Part shown: positions 29,089 to 37,224 of the stretch, piece by piece
How the letters are laid out: every line of letters starts with the position of its first letter
Numbering within the stretch: the first letter of the stretch is position 1
Assembly (NCBI GenBank): GCA_003268905.1
Contig: QLTU01000017.1
Location: 1 to 64,000, forward strand
Origin: Acidovorax defluvii
GTDB lineage: Bacteria; Pseudomonadota; Gammaproteobacteria; Burkholderiales; Burkholderiaceae_C
Direction: 5' to 3'
DNA: 64,000 nucleotides
Position numbers and translations under genes: made by a program
Notes under the pieces: generated by a model
Told to the model about the DNA's origin: nothing
The model's database searches: none
What the model saw: the letters and a program-made list of their open reading frames with translations, nothing else

Positions 29089-29146
29089 GGCTAACGCCCT
29101 GAGTTCAGACGCTGCAATATGCGGTCAACTGCGACGAATGTTTAGA
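29089..29146 (-). repeat. attC 6 (degenerate right core)
   Basis: GGCTAAC at the left; the right core reads GTTTAGA rather than GTTAGAN. Arms CCCTGAGTTCAGAC and the matching right arm resemble those of attC 16. Confidence 0.7.
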
Positions 29147-29150
29147 AATA

Positions 29151-30044
29151 TTAGTCATCATTGTCATCTCTGATTTTTAACCTACCATCTTCAAAGATGA
29201 TTCTTCCACTTTCATCTCTTGCGGCTGCTGGTAAATGGTCTATTTCTTCTTGTAAAACAACTCCACCCTTTTTGGCATTATTAATAACAGGAATAATTTT
29301 TGCATCAATAAACTTAATAATGTTTCTCCCAAGATCATCATCTAAATCTGCGGCGTGTTTTTTTAGATTTAAAATATCTTTGGAGTGTGCGCTTGCAATT
29401 TTCGAAAGTGTGTGTATTTCCTCTGATAATAATTCTCGAGTCTTATCGAATGCATCAAAGGCGGCAACTAAAGAAACTGCTCCGTCTCTTAACTCGACAT
29501 CTACGCCCTCTATTTTTCGTAATTGTGTTGATTCAGAATTTGCACCAAGAACATTCATATTGTGATTGAATGTTCGCATTATATGTTTTAATCCGCCTCG
29601 CAATGCATTAACATCGTCGGTGAGTCCGTTGATGTTTCGCATGTTTTGGAAGTGCGTGGATAAACTTGAGGCATGTATTTTTATATTTGCCATTCCTCTG
29701 TCTATAAGTTCTGCTGAATTTCTTAGCCTAGAAAATTCATTTTGAATAGCCATGAACTTCCGTGCATAATTTAATTCCGTATTAAGGATTTCAATTTTAT
29801 CTTCGTGTTCGTTTACTTTTGCGGTTAGTGCATTGCCAGCACTTTGTGAAAGAAAATTTGGACTATCTATGACTTGCAGCTCTCTTGAGCGCCTGGAATC
29901 ATATTTATCTATGATTTTTTCAAGATCGTCGTATGTACTTTTGGCCGATGGGCCGGTTGCGATATCCCATGCTGTTTTTGCAACTCTTGCGACAGTACTG
30001 CCAAATGTCTTCACGCCTTCCCAGACTCCTGACCAAAAACCCAT
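29151..30044 (-). CDS. Cassette 6: AT-rich hypothetical coiled-coil protein
   Basis: A 297-residue protein I cannot identify. The N-terminus (MGFWSGVWEGVKTFGSTVAR) is an aromatic, amphipathic stretch without a signal-peptide cleavage pattern. Residues ~75-250 are charged heptad-like helices (VNEHEDKIEILNTELNYARK). The end is strongly acidic. Base use is clearly AT-richer than the flanking chromosome, a sign of foreign origin. The ATG is about 20 bases inside the cassette boundary. A membrane-active or structural role could be imagined, but nothing in the sequence proves it. Confidence 0.65.
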   Translation of the reverse strand: MGFWSGVWEGVKTFGSTVARVAKTAWDIATGPSAKSTYDDLEKIIDKYDSRRSRELQVIDSPNFLSQSAGNALTAKVNEHEDKIEILNTELNYARKFMAIQNEFSRLRNSAELIDRGMANIKIHASSLSTHFQNMRNINGLTDDVNALRGGLKHIMRTFNHNMNVLGANSESTQLRKIEGVDVELRDGAVSLVAAFDAFDKTRELLSEEIHTLSKIASAHSKDILNLKKHAADLDDDLGRNIIKFIDAKIIPVINNAKKGGVVLQEEIDHLPAAARDESGRIIFEDGRLKIRDDNDD

Positions 30045-30064
30045 ATCAACTCCTTAATTGGAAA

Positions 30065-30125
30065 ATCTAACGAACGAAAGTAAGCCGCCCGCCGAAGGCG
30101 GGTCGGCTTGACTGCTGTGTTAGCC
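30065..30125 (-). repeat. attC 7
   Basis: ATCTAAC to GTTAGCC, 61 bases, with the same arms as the subtype A cassettes. Confidence 0.88.
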
Positions 30126-30150
30126 CCACCAGCTACCAAACACTTTGCGT

Positions 30151-30453
30151 TTACTGCAGCGGATTGATTGAGGCATGAGTGCTGACCTTATGCGTAATTT
30201 CGGAGGCACTTTTATTACCAAAATGACGATCGAGCTTTTCAGCAACCCCCTTTTTGGTCATCACAGTCGAAGCTTTCAGTGCGACCAATGGATCAATGCC
30301 AGCATTGATAAGGTCAGTAGCAACCTCATCTTTGGTGTCCAGTGCAGTGTCTACCCACTGCTGAATTCCGTCTTTCATGCCCATAACGTTTAGCTCCAAA
30401 TAACTGGCAGGATTGCCAAGATGCAATCTTGGGGGAGATGGCACTTTTTTCAA
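30151..30453 (-). CDS. Cassette 7: small hypothetical protein
   Basis: A frame of 100 residues; the ATG at residue 24 (MGMKDGIQQWVDTALDTKDE) may be the true start, since the first 23 residues are Pro-rich and less protein-like. The rest is a compact helical pattern (VATDLINAGIDPLVALKAST, then KKGVAEKLDRHFG). No family recognised. The stop lies 25 bases from the attC core. Confidence 0.55.
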   Translation of the reverse strand: MKKVPSPPRLHLGNPASYLELNVMGMKDGIQQWVDTALDTKDEVATDLINAGIDPLVALKASTVMTKKGVAEKLDRHFGNKSASEITHKVSTHASINPLQ

Positions 30454-30456
30454 GAT

Positions 30457-30775
30457 GGCTAACGGCCAAGGTAAGCGGCTGGCTGAAAGCCAGTCCGCTT
30501 GAGCGCAGAGTTAGACCCGAAGGCCAAAAGGGGGCGCCCAGCCTTGAAGACGGGCGCGGCCCATGAAAAAGCGCTGCGCCACGGAAGCGGCGCAGCGCTG
30601 CAAGAATGATAGCTGGTGGCGCTTACCGCACAAGCGCTGGAGGCCAAAAAGGCTTGAAACCTGCGCAGTGCAGACAGGCGAAGCCCGGCGCAGCGCCAAA
30701 ACCCCAAAGGAGAAACCTTTGAGATTGGCGGAGCGCTGGAATAAATGCTGGCCTGCATAAAGCGGAATATGAAGG
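30457..30775 (-). repeat. Cassette 8: ~320-bp repeated cassette, subtype B
   Basis: attC at 30457-30516. Middle motif GATAGCTGGTGGCGCTTACC. The long minus-strand frame (to 30459) continues upstream into the neighbouring attC. Confidence 0.85.
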
Positions 30776-30865
30776 GACTAACGTTGGACATAACCGGCGC
30801 CGGAGCGCAGCGGAGGGCACCCAAAAGCGCAGCTTTTGGGCGTCCGGTTGATGGACTGGTTAGCC
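30776..30865 (-). repeat. attC 9 (90-base form)
   Basis: GACTAAC to GTTAGCC. The stem includes CACCCAAAAGCGC and GCTTTTGGGCG around a short loop. Confidence 0.82.
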
Positions 30866-30866
30866 A

Positions 30867-31412
30867 TTAGTCGCAATCTTGGTAGCCGCCAATTGCACCG
30901 CAGGCTCGACACCGAAAGACGTATGCCGTGGGCGAGCCATCTTTGTCGAGCGCCTCGAAAAAGGCATCCCACTCGTGGCCATTGGCAAGCCCGGTTGAAT
31001 CTTGAACTGCTTGGATGGCTTCAGGCCCCAAAGCAGATAGCTCGGCCTTGCCTGCCCGGCCCAAGAAACTCGCTGCGTCACCGCAGTGCGTCCACCAACG
31101 TTCCTGCTGCCACCCGCTGAATCCAGGCGTTCGGTTTGCCACTTCATCAACAACTTCGTGAGAAACAGGACTCCACTCTCCTCCACCACCCACACAGTCT
31201 TCGTCTGTGAATGAGGCTCCGAGCTGTTTGTGGGCGCTGCCGTCGGCAATACACCAAGGACAGATACAGTCGTCGTAGTCGTCCTCACCATACACCGGCC
31301 CTGAATAGATGAAGCCTTGAGAGCGACCGCAACAAACACATTTCGTGTTCGACTCGATAATGCTGCCGGTCGCAAGTGGATCGGGGTGGTATTTAAAGAA
31401 TGGAAGAACCAA
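30867..31412 (-). CDS. cbrC: Cassette 9: CbrC family protein
   Basis: A 181-residue protein of the CbrC/UPF0167 family: LPFFKYHPDPLATGSI at the start, CVCC at 25-28, the central CPWCIADGSAHKQ and C-terminal VFRCRACGAIGG. The Cys pairs suggest zinc binding. In E. coli cbrC is controlled by CreB and its overexpression was linked to colicin E2 tolerance; the biochemical role is unknown. The gene begins close to the cassette boundary and its stop lies two bases from the attC core. An overlapping frame (30860-31489) is a shadow. Confidence 0.85.
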   Translation of the reverse strand: MVLPFFKYHPDPLATGSIIESNTKCVCCGRSQGFIYSGPVYGEDDYDDCICPWCIADGSAHKQLGASFTDEDCVGGGGEWSPVSHEVVDEVANRTPGFSGWQQERWWTHCGDAASFLGRAGKAELSALGPEAIQAVQDSTGLANGHEWDAFFEALDKDGSPTAYVFRCRACGAIGGYQDCD

Positions 31413-31429
31413 AGCAATCTCTCCAGAAT

Positions 31430-31558
31430 GGCTAACGTTCGAGTTGAGCCGCCCGCGTAGGCAAGCACTGTAAGGCTGGACTGAGACAATGTACAGAGTA
31501 CCTCAGGCCAGCCTTACAGTGCTTGCCGTAGCGGGTCGGCTCGAACGAGGGGTTAGGC
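31430..31558 (-). repeat. attC 10 (long form with extended stem)
   Basis: GGCTAAC to GTTAGGC, 129 bases. A perfect internal inverted repeat, GCAAGCACTGTAAGGCTGG and its complement, extends the stem well beyond the usual length. Confidence 0.85.
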
Positions 31559-31576
31559 GTCACCGGAGTTAACGAA

Positions 31577-31852
31577 TTACTTTGCAAAGCTAAAATAGAT
31601 GCCCAGAAGGAAAAGGACCACTGCGAGTCCTAACGATGCGTAGCGAAGGAGGTTGGTGGAAGCGCGCGCCGTCCACGCCAGCGTCGTTAGAAAGAGGGAT
31701 ACAGGGAATGCGACGCTTAGAGCCTGCAAAGTCATGGCTCGTCCTACTTCACAAGACTCGTTGCAGATTGACCCCCAGTACTTCCAAAGAACTGGGATCA
31801 GCAGGACACAGGCCGCTAGAACGGCCGCTCGGATCACACTTACCCACTTCAT
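31577..31852 (-). CDS. Cassette 10b: small membrane protein, candidate immunity protein
   Basis: A 91-residue protein with three hydrophobic segments: about 5-24 (VIRAAVLAACVLLIPVLWKY), 43-60 and 70-88. It has no named family that I recognise. Its ATG overlaps the stop of the Tae4-type amidase gene by four bases, so the two are co-translated within one cassette. By position it is the natural candidate for the immunity partner. Known Tai4 proteins are periplasmic with signal peptides rather than multi-span, so this would be an unusual one. Confidence 0.65.
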   Translation of the reverse strand: MKWVSVIRAAVLAACVLLIPVLWKYWGSICNESCEVGRAMTLQALSVAFPVSLFLTTLAWTARASTNLLRYASLGLAVVLFLLGIYFSFAK

Positions 31853-32493
31853 TCGATGCCCCAGATCTCGATCCGTTTGGCTTTGCTGAGGTCGGAGAAA
31901 CCTGGCCCAGAGCTGATTCCAAAGCCAAAGCGCAGCGCAGTAACCACCGAACCTGCGAATCCAGATGCGGTTAGTCTTGACCCGTTCCAGAGATCAATGT
32001 GATCGCCAGAAGGAGTCATCTCTCCTTCACGAACCCAATAGTCCTTAAACGCGACGATTCCGGTCTGCCCTTTGATCTTCTCTTGCCAATCGCTTCCTGT
32101 GATCAGTCGGTACCGCAACCCGAGTGAAATCGGCGCCTGTGTGCGAAGCCAGGAAGCCAGTTCTTCAGCTCGAATTGCATACTTCGTTAGTCCCACTTGC
32201 ACGGTGGCGCCGCGGAAGTTCGTCAACGGCTGACCTGAACCAGCCAAAGCGGCGCTCACCTTTATCGCGCACTGGTTCTCGAAGCCCTTCGGGATGTTCC
32301 CTTTGGCGTCAACGTAAGGTGGATCGCTCGGATAATTTGCCCACAAACTACTGAACGTCAATCTTTGGTGAGGCGTGGTCGGCTTCCTAACGCCGAGTGG
32401 CCCCGGTGGCTCAGTTGCGTACCGGCAATTAGTGCCTTGATCAATCGGATCAGCAGTTGTCACACAAGTCGGTCCTGGGCGTCGGCCTGGCAT
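31849..32493 (-). CDS. Cassette 10a: type VI secretion amidase effector, Tae4 family
   Basis: A 214-residue protein with the two Tae4 catalytic motifs: FENQCAIKVSAALAGSG with C75, and GDHIDLWNGSRL with H165. Tae4 enzymes are NlpC/P60-like DL-endopeptidases that cut peptidoglycan stem peptides (between D-Glu and mDAP) in rival cells after T6SS delivery. Between the motifs, YAIRAEELASWLR and KGQTGIVAFKDYW also fit. The N-terminal ~40 residues (MPGRRPGPTCVTT) are a Pro/Cys-rich leader, perhaps a loading region. No T6SS structural gene lies in the window. First gene of a two-gene cassette. Confidence 0.85.
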   Translation of the reverse strand: MPGRRPGPTCVTTADPIDQGTNCRYATEPPGPLGVRKPTTPHQRLTFSSLWANYPSDPPYVDAKGNIPKGFENQCAIKVSAALAGSGQPLTNFRGATVQVGLTKYAIRAEELASWLRTQAPISLGLRYRLITGSDWQEKIKGQTGIVAFKDYWVREGEMTPSGDHIDLWNGSRLTASGFAGSVVTALRFGFGISSGPGFSDLSKAKRIEIWGIE

Positions 32494-32538
32494 CTGAAAA
32501 CCTCGATGGGTGGAAGAGTGGAACGGTGCGGTCGTGCC

Positions 32539-32664
32539 GCCTAACGTTCGAGCTAAGCGGGAGCCGACGGTGTGACGACTGGCCCGCGAAGCCGATGATA
32601 TGAGAAACGGCTTCGCGGGTCAGGCGGCGCGCCGTTGGCTCTCCGCTTGAGCGAAGGGTTAGGC
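32539..32664 (-). repeat. attC 11 (long form)
   Basis: GCCTAAC to GTTAGGC, 126 bases. Outer arms GAGCTAAGCGG and CCGCTTGAGC are like attC 1; a long internal stem CCCGCGAAGCCG/CGGCTTCGCGGG follows. Confidence 0.85.
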
Positions 32665-32665
32665 T

Positions 32666-33346
32666 TCACCAGCAGTACTTTGCGTGCGTACCGTTCTCTA
32701 GCCGCACCTTCTTCAATCGTTCAATGTTGGCGTTGTCCGAGAGAAACTCCGCTTCTTTGCGAACATTGTTCTCTAGTGCGCTAACAGCTTCCCTGAGTGC
32801 GGCCTCTCGATCAGTAAACGGTGATGCGAGTTGCGGGAGGAAAATTGCTCTGTAAGGATTATCGCGAACCCACTCAAACGCCCGCTTGCGTTGTGACCTT
32901 TGGGTTTCAGGATTGCAGAAGGCGTAGCCGTTGATCGCTTGTCCCGCGGTGGCGGCGAAATCGCGAGTTGCCGTCATTGCACCCGAAATTCCGTCTGACA
33001 CCACCCGATTGATAGTGAACATTCGATCCTTTGCCACGTAGTGCCAAAACACCGAGTCCTCTCGAAAGCCCATGTCGTACAGACGTATCGAAAGAACCAT
33101 CAGTGTCATTGGCGTGATCAAGTCAGGATTGGCGCGAATCTCTGCCTCGACTTCCTTGATCTTTGTGGGTTCGTTGAGGCTCAGACGAGCGTCAAACGCC
33201 CGGGCCACCGCTACTTGGGGTGTGCCCGCGGCGTTTGCAGCGGCTCGGTAGTACGGCTCAACGAACACGCCGATGTGCTTGACCTGCTCCTGTGCAAAGC
33301 AGGAGTTGGAAATCAGCAGGGCGAGCGAAGCAATAGTGATGCGCAT
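32666..33346 (-). CDS. Cassette 11: hypothetical secreted protein
   Basis: A 226-residue protein with a clear signal peptide ([18 protein letters not shown], cut before QEQ). The mature part has [40 protein letters not shown] and a helical C-terminus ending AKYCW, with two Cys (CNPETQ and the final YCW) that could form a disulfide. I recognise no named family. The stop sits two bases from the attC right core and the ATG ~16 bases from the next core, a tight cassette. Confidence 0.75.
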   Translation of the reverse strand: MRITIASLALLISNSCFAQEQVKHIGVFVEPYYRAAANAAGTPQVAVARAFDARLSLNEPTKIKEVEAEIRANPDLITPMTLMVLSIRLYDMGFREDSVFWHYVAKDRMFTINRVVSDGISGAMTATRDFAATAGQAINGYAFCNPETQRSQRKRAFEWVRDNPYRAIFLPQLASPFTDREAALREAVSALENNVRKEAEFLSDNANIERLKKVRLENGTHAKYCW

Positions 33347-33362
33347 GGGTATTCTTTGTGAG

Positions 33363-33682
33363 GCCTAACGAACGAAAGTAAGCCGCCCGCCGAAGGCGGG
33401 TCGGCTTGACTGCACAGTTAGACCCAGAAGCCAGCACGGGAAACCCCAGCTTGACGACGGGCGCAAACTGCGAAAAAGCACGGCGCCACGGAGGCGGCGC
33501 AATGCTTGCAAAATGATAGCTGGTAGCGCTTGCTGCACAAGGGCTAGAGGCCAAAAACGCTTGAAACTGGCGCAGCACCCCAAGGCGAAGCCCGGCACAC
33601 GGCAAAAACCCAGCGGATAAATGCTTGAGAAGGTGAATGCCGGTGAATAAAACATGGGCCTGAATAAAGCGGGTTTCTAAGC
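33363..33682 (-). repeat. Cassette 12: ~320-bp repeated cassette, subtype A
   Basis: attC at 33363-33423. First of seven head-to-tail units. Its 96-codon frame has the same translation as the unit at 34960. Confidence 0.88.
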
Positions 33683-34002
33683 GGCTAACGTACGAAAGTA
33701 AGCCGCCTGCCGAAGGCAGGTCGGCTTGACTGCCCGGTTAGACCCAGAAGCCAAAACGGGAAGCCCCAGATTGACGACGGGCGCAAACCGCGAAAAAGCA
33801 GTGCGCCACGGAGGCGACGCACTGCTTGAAAAATGATAGCTGGTGGCGCTTGCTGCACAAGGGCTAGAGGCCAAAAAGGCTTGAACTGGCGCAGCGCCCC
33901 AAGGCGAAGCCCGGCGAGAAACCCAAAACCCAACGAATAAACGCTTGAAAAGGTAAATGCCGGTGAATAAAGCATGGGGCTGAATAATGCAGGTTTTTCG
34001 CA
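33683..34002 (-). repeat. Cassette 13: ~320-bp repeated cassette, subtype A variant
   Basis: attC at 33683-33743, with CCTGCCGAAGGCAGG in the loop arm in place of CCCGCCGAAGGCGGG (compensating changes that keep the stem). A diverged copy of the subtype A unit. Confidence 0.87.
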
Positions 34003-34322
34003 GGCTAACGAACGAAAGTAAGCCGCCCGCCGAAGGCGGGTCGGCTTGACTGCACAGTTAGACCCAGAAGCCAGCACGGGAAACCCCAGCTTGACGACGG
34101 GCGCAAACTACGAAAAAGCACGGCGCCACGGAGGCGGCGCAATGCTTTCAAAATGATAGCTGGTAGCGCTTGCTGCACAAGGGCTAGAGGCCAAAAACGC
34201 TTGAAAATGGCGCAGCACCCCAAGGCGAAGCCCGGCACACGGCAAAAACCCAGCGGATAAATGCTTGAGAAGGTGAATGCCGGTGAATAAAACATGGGCC
34301 TGAATAAAGCGGGTTTCTAAGC
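34003..34322 (-). repeat. Cassette 14: ~320-bp repeated cassette, subtype A
   Basis: attC at 34003-34063. Almost identical to cassettes 12 and 17. Confidence 0.88.
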
Positions 34323-34641
34323 GGCTAACGGCCAAGGTAAGCGGCCCGCAGAATGCGGGTCCGCTTGACCGCAGAGTTAGACCCGAAGGCCAAAAGGGAG
34401 CGCCCAGCCTTGAAGAAGGGCGCGGCCCACGAAAAAGCGCTGGGCCACGAAAGCGGCGCAGCGCTGCAAGAACGATAGCTGGCAGCGCTTTCTGCACAAG
34501 CGCTAGAGGTCAAAAAGGCTTGAAACTGGCACAGCGAATGCAGGCGAAGCCCGGCAGAGCGCCAAAACCTCAAAGGAGAAACCTTTGAGAAAGGCGAAAC
34601 CCTGGAATAAATGCTGGCCTGCATAAAGCGGAATATGAAGG
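34323..34641 (-). repeat. Cassette 15: ~320-bp repeated cassette, subtype B
   Basis: attC at 34323-34382 (GCCCGCAGAATGCGGGT loop). Middle motif GATAGCTGGCAGCGCTTTCT. 99-codon frame. Confidence 0.88.
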
Positions 34642-34959
34642 GACTAACGCCCTGAGTTCAGCCGCCGCCGTAGGCGGTCGGCTGCGACGAACAGTTAGAC
34701 CCGAAGGCCAAAAGGGGGCGCCCTGACTTGAAGACGTGCGCGGCCCATGAAAAAGCGCTGGGCCACGGAAGCGGCGCAGCGCTGCAAGAAAGATAGCAGG
34801 TGGCGCTGGATAAACGGGCGCCAGAGGCCAAAAAGGCTTGAAACTTGCGCAGTGCAGACAGGCGAAGCCCGGCACAGCGCCAAAACCCCAAAGGAGAAAC
34901 CTTTGAGATTGGCGAAGCGCTGGAATAAATGCTGGCCTGCATAAAGCGGAATATGAAGG
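34642..34959 (-). repeat. Cassette 16: ~320-bp repeated cassette, subtype B body with a different attC
   Basis: attC at 34642-34700 is of the CCCTGAGTTCAG type also seen at attC 6, joined to a subtype B body. The middle motif is degraded (GATAGCAGGTGGCGCTGGAT). Confidence 0.86.
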
Positions 34960-35279
34960 GACTAACGAACGAAAGTAAGCCGCCCGCCGAAGGCGGGTCG
35001 GCTTGACTGCACAGTTAGACCCAGAAGCCAGCACGGGAAACCCCAGCTTGACGACGGGCGCAAACTGCGAAAAAGCACGGCGCCACGGAGGCGGCGCAAT
35101 GCTTGCAAAATAATAGCTGGTAGCGCTTGCTGCACAAGGGCTAGAGGCCAAAAACGCTTGAAACTGGCGCAGCACCCCAAGGCGAAGCCCGGCACACGGC
35201 AAAAACCCAGCGGATAAATGCTTGAGAAGGTGAATGCCGGTGAATAAAACATGGGCCTGAATAAAGCGGGTTTCTAAGC
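34960..35279 (-). repeat. Cassette 17: ~320-bp repeated cassette, subtype A
   Basis: attC at 34960-35020. Same frame translation as cassette 12; one visible base change in the middle motif (AATAATAGC). Confidence 0.88.
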
Positions 35280-35598
35280 GGCTAACGGCCAAGGTAAGCG
35301 GCCCGCAGAATGCGGGTCCGCTTGAGCGCAAAGTTAGACCCGAAGGCCAAAAGGGGGCGCCCTGACTTGAAGATGGACGCGGCCCAGGAAAAAGCGTTGC
35401 GCCACGAAAGCGGCGCAGCGCTGCAAGAATGATAGCTGGCAGCGCCTGCTACACAAGCGCCAGAGGCCAAAAAGGCTTGAAACTTGCGCAGCGAAAGCAG
35501 GCGAAGCCCGGCGCAGCGCCAAAACCCTAAAGGAGAAACCTTTGAGAAAAGCGAAGCGCTGGAATAAATGCTGGCCTGCATAAAGCGGAATATGAAGG
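35280..35598 (-). repeat. Cassette 18: ~320-bp repeated cassette, subtype B
   Basis: attC at 35280-35339. Last of the seven tandem units; with cassette 17 it mirrors the A-B pair of cassettes 14-15. Confidence 0.88.
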
Positions 35599-35655
35599 GA
35601 CTAACGAAAGAATTGAGCGGCGGCGCAGCCGTCCGCCTCGAATGACAGGTTAGGC
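35599..35655 (-). repeat. attC 19
   Basis: GACTAAC to GTTAGGC, 57 bases, arms TTGAGCGGCGG and CCGCCTCGAA. Confidence 0.85.
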
Positions 35656-35656
35656 A

Positions 35657-36619
35657 TTACTGCACTAACAGCTGAGTTTGAAGATTTAGCGAATTGCCTT
35701 CCATATCGGTGAGCCGAAGCGAAATGAAAGCGGTGCGTTCGGCAGCGCTGCCCCCACCTTGGGGAATGACGATGTTCACGGAACGTTGCTCCTTTCCTCC
35801 TGGCACGACGATGACATCTGAGATAGACAACTCGAAGGACTTGAAGCGCTTCGCGGAGCCAACGCTATTGATTTCGAGGGTGTAGCGAATCACTCGTTGC
35901 GTTGAGTTTGCGACGCTGACCGGAACGGACACAACATCTCCCTTCTTTGTCGGCGAGCCGACCACGGCGGATAGGGACCCAGCTTTGAAATCTGCAAATA
36001 GGCCCGGCTGGTCCACTTCAAACCATGGCACTTTCCAGCCGTTGATTTCTAGTGACTCTCGCTTTTCTGCCCTGGCGATGGCCGCTTTGCTACCAGGGTT
36101 CAGTTGTTCGAAGGCGTAGTCCAAACCTAAAGATGCAGCATAAAGGAGGGTAGGTACGAGAACCAATGCGCCAATCAGACCAATTCGCTGTTGGCCAGTA
36201 GGCGGAACTAGTTCGGGCTTTGCTACAACGATGCCCTTTGTGTCTTTGGACAAGCAAAGCACGATATCTTCTTGCTTGAAGGTGCCAGACTCGACTAGGA
36301 GAAGGATCGAAACTTCGTCTGCTGGTCCGATTCGTGGAGCATAAATTTTGTTTGCATTGAGCTTTACATCTTGATTATTCGAACCCAGCAATTCATAGCG
36401 AAGAGAGTGGTTCAGCGTGACCTCGACGGACTCTTCGGTCTTAAAACCACGATTGAATATTGATACTTCGACAAGCTGACCTCGGATGGCCACCTGAGAA
36501 TGAAGGAAAAGTCGAGGAATAAGTACGACAAGGCGAGGTCGACGCACCCATCCTAAAAGACCGGCAAGAACGAGGCCGCCTATTAGCGTAGAGATCAGTG
36601 CCAAAGGGTTAATCGGCAT
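35657..36619 (-). CDS. Cassette 19: hypothetical membrane protein
   Basis: A 320-residue protein with an N-terminal span (LALISTLIGGLVLAGLLGWV, ~6-25) and a second span near 147-167 (IGLIGALVLVPTLLYAASLG). The segments between and after are beta-rich (VEVSIFNRGFKTEESVEVTL; VPVSVANSTQRVIRYTLEIN) and recall immunoglobulin-like domains, one cytoplasmic and one periplasmic by simple topology. No named family recognised. The stop is next to the attC core. Its size is large for a cassette gene. Confidence 0.7.
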   Translation of the reverse strand: MPINPLALISTLIGGLVLAGLLGWVRRPRLVVLIPRLFLHSQVAIRGQLVEVSIFNRGFKTEESVEVTLNHSLRYELLGSNNQDVKLNANKIYAPRIGPADEVSILLLVESGTFKQEDIVLCLSKDTKGIVVAKPELVPPTGQQRIGLIGALVLVPTLLYAASLGLDYAFEQLNPGSKAAIARAEKRESLEINGWKVPWFEVDQPGLFADFKAGSLSAVVGSPTKKGDVVSVPVSVANSTQRVIRYTLEINSVGSAKRFKSFELSISDVIVVPGGKEQRSVNIVIPQGGGSAAERTAFISLRLTDMEGNSLNLQTQLLVQ

Positions 36620-36634
36620 AATATTATTTTTGAT

Positions 36635-36953
36635 GGCTAACGGCCAAGGTAAGCGGCTGGCTGAAAGCCAGTCCGCTTGAGCGCAGAGTTAGACCCGAAG
36701 GCCAAAAAGGGGCGCCCAGCCTTGAAGACGGACGCGGCCCAGGAAAAAGCGCTGCGCCACGGAAGCGACGCAACGCTGCAAGAATGATAGCTGGTGGCGC
36801 TTACTGCAAAAGCGCTGGAGGCAAAAAAGGCTTGAAACCTGCGCAGTGCAGACAGGCGAAGCCCGGCGCAGCGCCAAAACCCCAAAGGAGAAACCTTTGA
36901 GATTGGCGAAGCGCTGGAATAAATGCTGGCCTGCATAAAGCGGAATATGAAGG
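36635..36953 (-). repeat. Cassette 20: ~320-bp repeated cassette, subtype B
   Basis: attC at 36635-36694. Middle motif GATAGCTGGTGGCGCTTACT; very close to cassette 8. Confidence 0.87.
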
Positions 36954-37013
36954 GACTAACGGACAAAGTAAGCTGCCCGCCTTTGGCGGGTCAGCTTGAC
37001 TGCCGGGTTAGCG
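36954..37013 (-). repeat. attC 21
   Basis: GACTAAC to GTTAGCG, arms AAGTAAGCTGCCCGCC and GGCGGGTCAGCTTGACT. Confidence 0.85.
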
Positions 37014-37224
37014 GCAGGGTGGAAGACAACGCAGCCCCGAGGAGAGACTGCACAAGCAAGGTGTGACCATAGCCGGCGGGCTGTAACCAGGCAAGAACTA
37101 TGTGACCCGGAACCCAACAGGCGCAGCCCCGCAGAGCGACTGAGCACCAGCGGCAAAACCTGCGAGTGGGTGACGGCGATGGACAGCGACATGACCTGTG
37201 CGGTGGGCATGTGAATGCGCAAAA
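37014..37224 (-). other. Cassette 21 body, coding status unclear
   Basis: The ~210 bases after attC 21 hold only an 88-codon minus-strand frame (36956-37222, MRIHMPTAQVMSLSIAVTHS) that runs on through the attC. It starts three bases from the cassette boundary, as real cassette genes do, but nothing else supports it. The sequence is unlike the repeated cassettes. Confidence 0.4.

Noticed and set aside
34747..34944. Plus-strand 65-codon frames ([13 protein letters not shown]...) recurring in the repeated cassettes
   Set aside because: They run against the cassette orientation, cross the dispersed-repeat motif and are not open in all copies.
33363..35598. The seven tandem ~320-base units considered as a CRISPR array or satellite
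   Set aside because: Unit size is far too large for CRISPR, and each unit contains a proper attC with paired arms and core sites.
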